Shown in pieces: positions 5,102-5,876 of a DNA stretch of 5,876 nucleotides (its first letter is position 1; the number at the start of each line of letters is the position of its first letter). Below the pieces are notes generated by a model. It saw only the letters and a program-made list of their open reading frames with translations. It was not told the origin of the DNA and did not search any database. The DNA is from an uncultured Flavobacteriales bacterium (GTDB lineage: Bacteria > Bacteroidota > Bacteroidia > Palsa-965), in the NCBI GenBank assembly GCA_946478675.1, contig CAMLEF010000299.1:1-5876 (forward strand), written 5' to 3'. The translations under genes and the position numbers were made by a program.

Positions 5102-5876
5102 ATGAATATCGATTCCCTTTTAGAAAAGAATCTTCTCCCCGACACCGCCATTCGCGCGGGCATCCGCCGTTTGCTGAAGCAGCGTTTGAAGGACGAGAAA
5201 AAAGCAACGCCGGATCTGCAGCAGGAGCATTTCAATAAGCTGCTGGAAGAATGCCGGAACAGTCCGGTGGCGATTGAAACGAAAGCGGCGAATGAGCAGC
5301 ATTACGAAGTGCCGACGGAATTTTACCAGTATTGCCTCGGCCCGAATTTGAAATACAGCTGCGCGTATTACCTGCCGGGCGTCACTTCGCTGGAAGAAGC
5401 GGAAAAAGAAATGCTCGGCCTCACCTGCGCGCGGGCGGAGCTGAAGGACGGCATGGAAATTCTCGAGCTCGGCTGCGGCTGGGGATCGCTGACGCTGTGG
5501 ATGGGCAAACATTTTCCGAATGCGAAGATCACCGCCGTCTCCAACTCGCGCACGCAGAAAGAATACATCGACGCTACGGCCAAAGCGCGCGGGCTTTCGA
5601 ACATCACGATCATCACGGCCGACATGAACGTTTTTTCGACGGAGAAAAAATTCGATCGCGTCGTTTCGGTGGAAATGTTCGAGCACATGCGCAACCACGG
5701 CATCCTGCTGGAGCGTATCGCGGGATGGCTGAAAGACGACGGCAAGCTGTTCATTCACATTTTCACGCACCGCGATTACCTCTACTTCTTCGAATCGAAA
5801 GACGAATCGGATTGGATGTCGCGGTATTTCTTCACCGGCGGGATGATGCCTTCCGATCATTATCTCTATTACTGGA
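5102..5876 (+). CDS. SAM-dependent methyltransferase, cyclopropane-fatty-acid-synthase type, 3' end cut off by window edge
   Basis: The reading frame opens at ATG 5102 and continues to the right edge, giving 258 complete codons; family members usually run beyond 300 residues, so the C-terminal part is missing. The cytoplasmic or membrane-associated enzyme should transfer a methyl or methylene group from S-adenosylmethionine. The N-terminal helical part (LLPDTAIRAGIRRLLKQRL, 11-29) and HYEVPTEFY (67-75) are typical of the CFA-synthase/coclaurine-N-methyltransferase-like branch. SAM-binding motif I is ELGCGWGS (122-129), followed by AVSNSRTQ (145-152), VVSVEMFEHMRN (187-198) and GKLFIHIFTHR (214-224), then DWMSRYFFTGGMMPS (237-251). 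The likely substrate is an unsaturated phospholipid acyl chain, given the desaturase two genes upstream. The bacterial relatives of plant coclaurine N-methyltransferase share these same motifs, so another acceptor cannot be excluded. No Shine-Dalgarno precedes the start; it is chosen because the N terminus matches the family's. Confidence 0.9.
   Translation, partial: MNIDSLLEKNLLPDTAIRAGIRRLLKQRLKDEKKATPDLQQEHFNKLLEECRNSPVAIETKAANEQHYEVPTEFYQYCLGPNLKYSCAYYLPGVTSLEEAEKEMLGLTCARAELKDGMEILELGCGWGSLTLWMGKHFPNAKITAVSNSRTQKEYIDATAKARGLSNITIITADMNVFSTEKKFDRVVSVEMFEHMRNHGILLERIAGWLKDDGKLFIHIFTHRDYLYFFESKDESDWMSRYFFTGGMMPSDHYLYYW

Noticed and set aside
4812..5238. Short open frames across the GTTGG/CCAAC arrays (72, 101 and 82 codons)
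   Set aside because: Their sequence comes from the repeat units and from antisense reading of neighbouring genes, so they are not treated as coding.
5120..5860. Minus-strand open frame of 246 codons
   Set aside because: It is antisense to the methyltransferase, which has an intact SAM-binding motif.

Overview
The window reads as a chromosomal segment from a free-living bacterium, most likely of the phylum Bacteroidota. This placement is inferred from protein style (a tandem universal stress protein, a short QNNHH-type acyl-CoA desaturase, a CphA-family protein), from weak or absent Shine-Dalgarno sequences, and from one exact TAnnTTTG promoter element. No 16S rRNA or other marker gene is present to confirm it. 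Base composition looks moderate, close to half G+C. No tRNA, rRNA, CRISPR array, transposase or phage gene was seen.

Left half (1-3158, all on the minus strand): in transcription order there is a two-domain universal stress protein (2271-3158), a CPA2-type cation/proton antiporter (1009-2274) that overlaps it by the four bases ATGA, and after a 217-base gap a cyanophycin synthetase-type ATP-grasp protein (start 792) that runs off the left edge. The first two genes are almost certainly co-transcribed and translationally coupled. The third may belong to the same unit or have its own promoter. Its predicted start lies directly at the ATP-grasp module, without the N-terminal domain of about 160 residues of classical CphA.

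Right half (3290-5876, all on the plus strand): divergently transcribed from the stress-protein operon are a membrane acyl-CoA desaturase (3290-4018), a DUF1295/steroid 5-alpha-reductase-like membrane protein (4133-4924), and a cyclopropane-fatty-acid-synthase-type SAM methyltransferase (5102 to the right edge, incomplete). Together they look like a small lipid-modification cluster: introduce a double bond, then methylate or cyclopropanate it, with a membrane reductase-like protein as a probable partner. The final lipid product cannot be read from the sequence.

Between genes: each of the three larger gaps between co-directional genes (793-1008, 4019-4132, 4925-5101) carries a different imperfect inverted repeat able to fold into a hairpin when transcribed. 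Two are built from short tandem units (CATTCGG/CCGAATG and GTTGG/CCAAC). The third is a 29-base-arm palindrome. These repeats are the main structure that the genes do not explain. No stretch longer than 300 bases lacks a gene.
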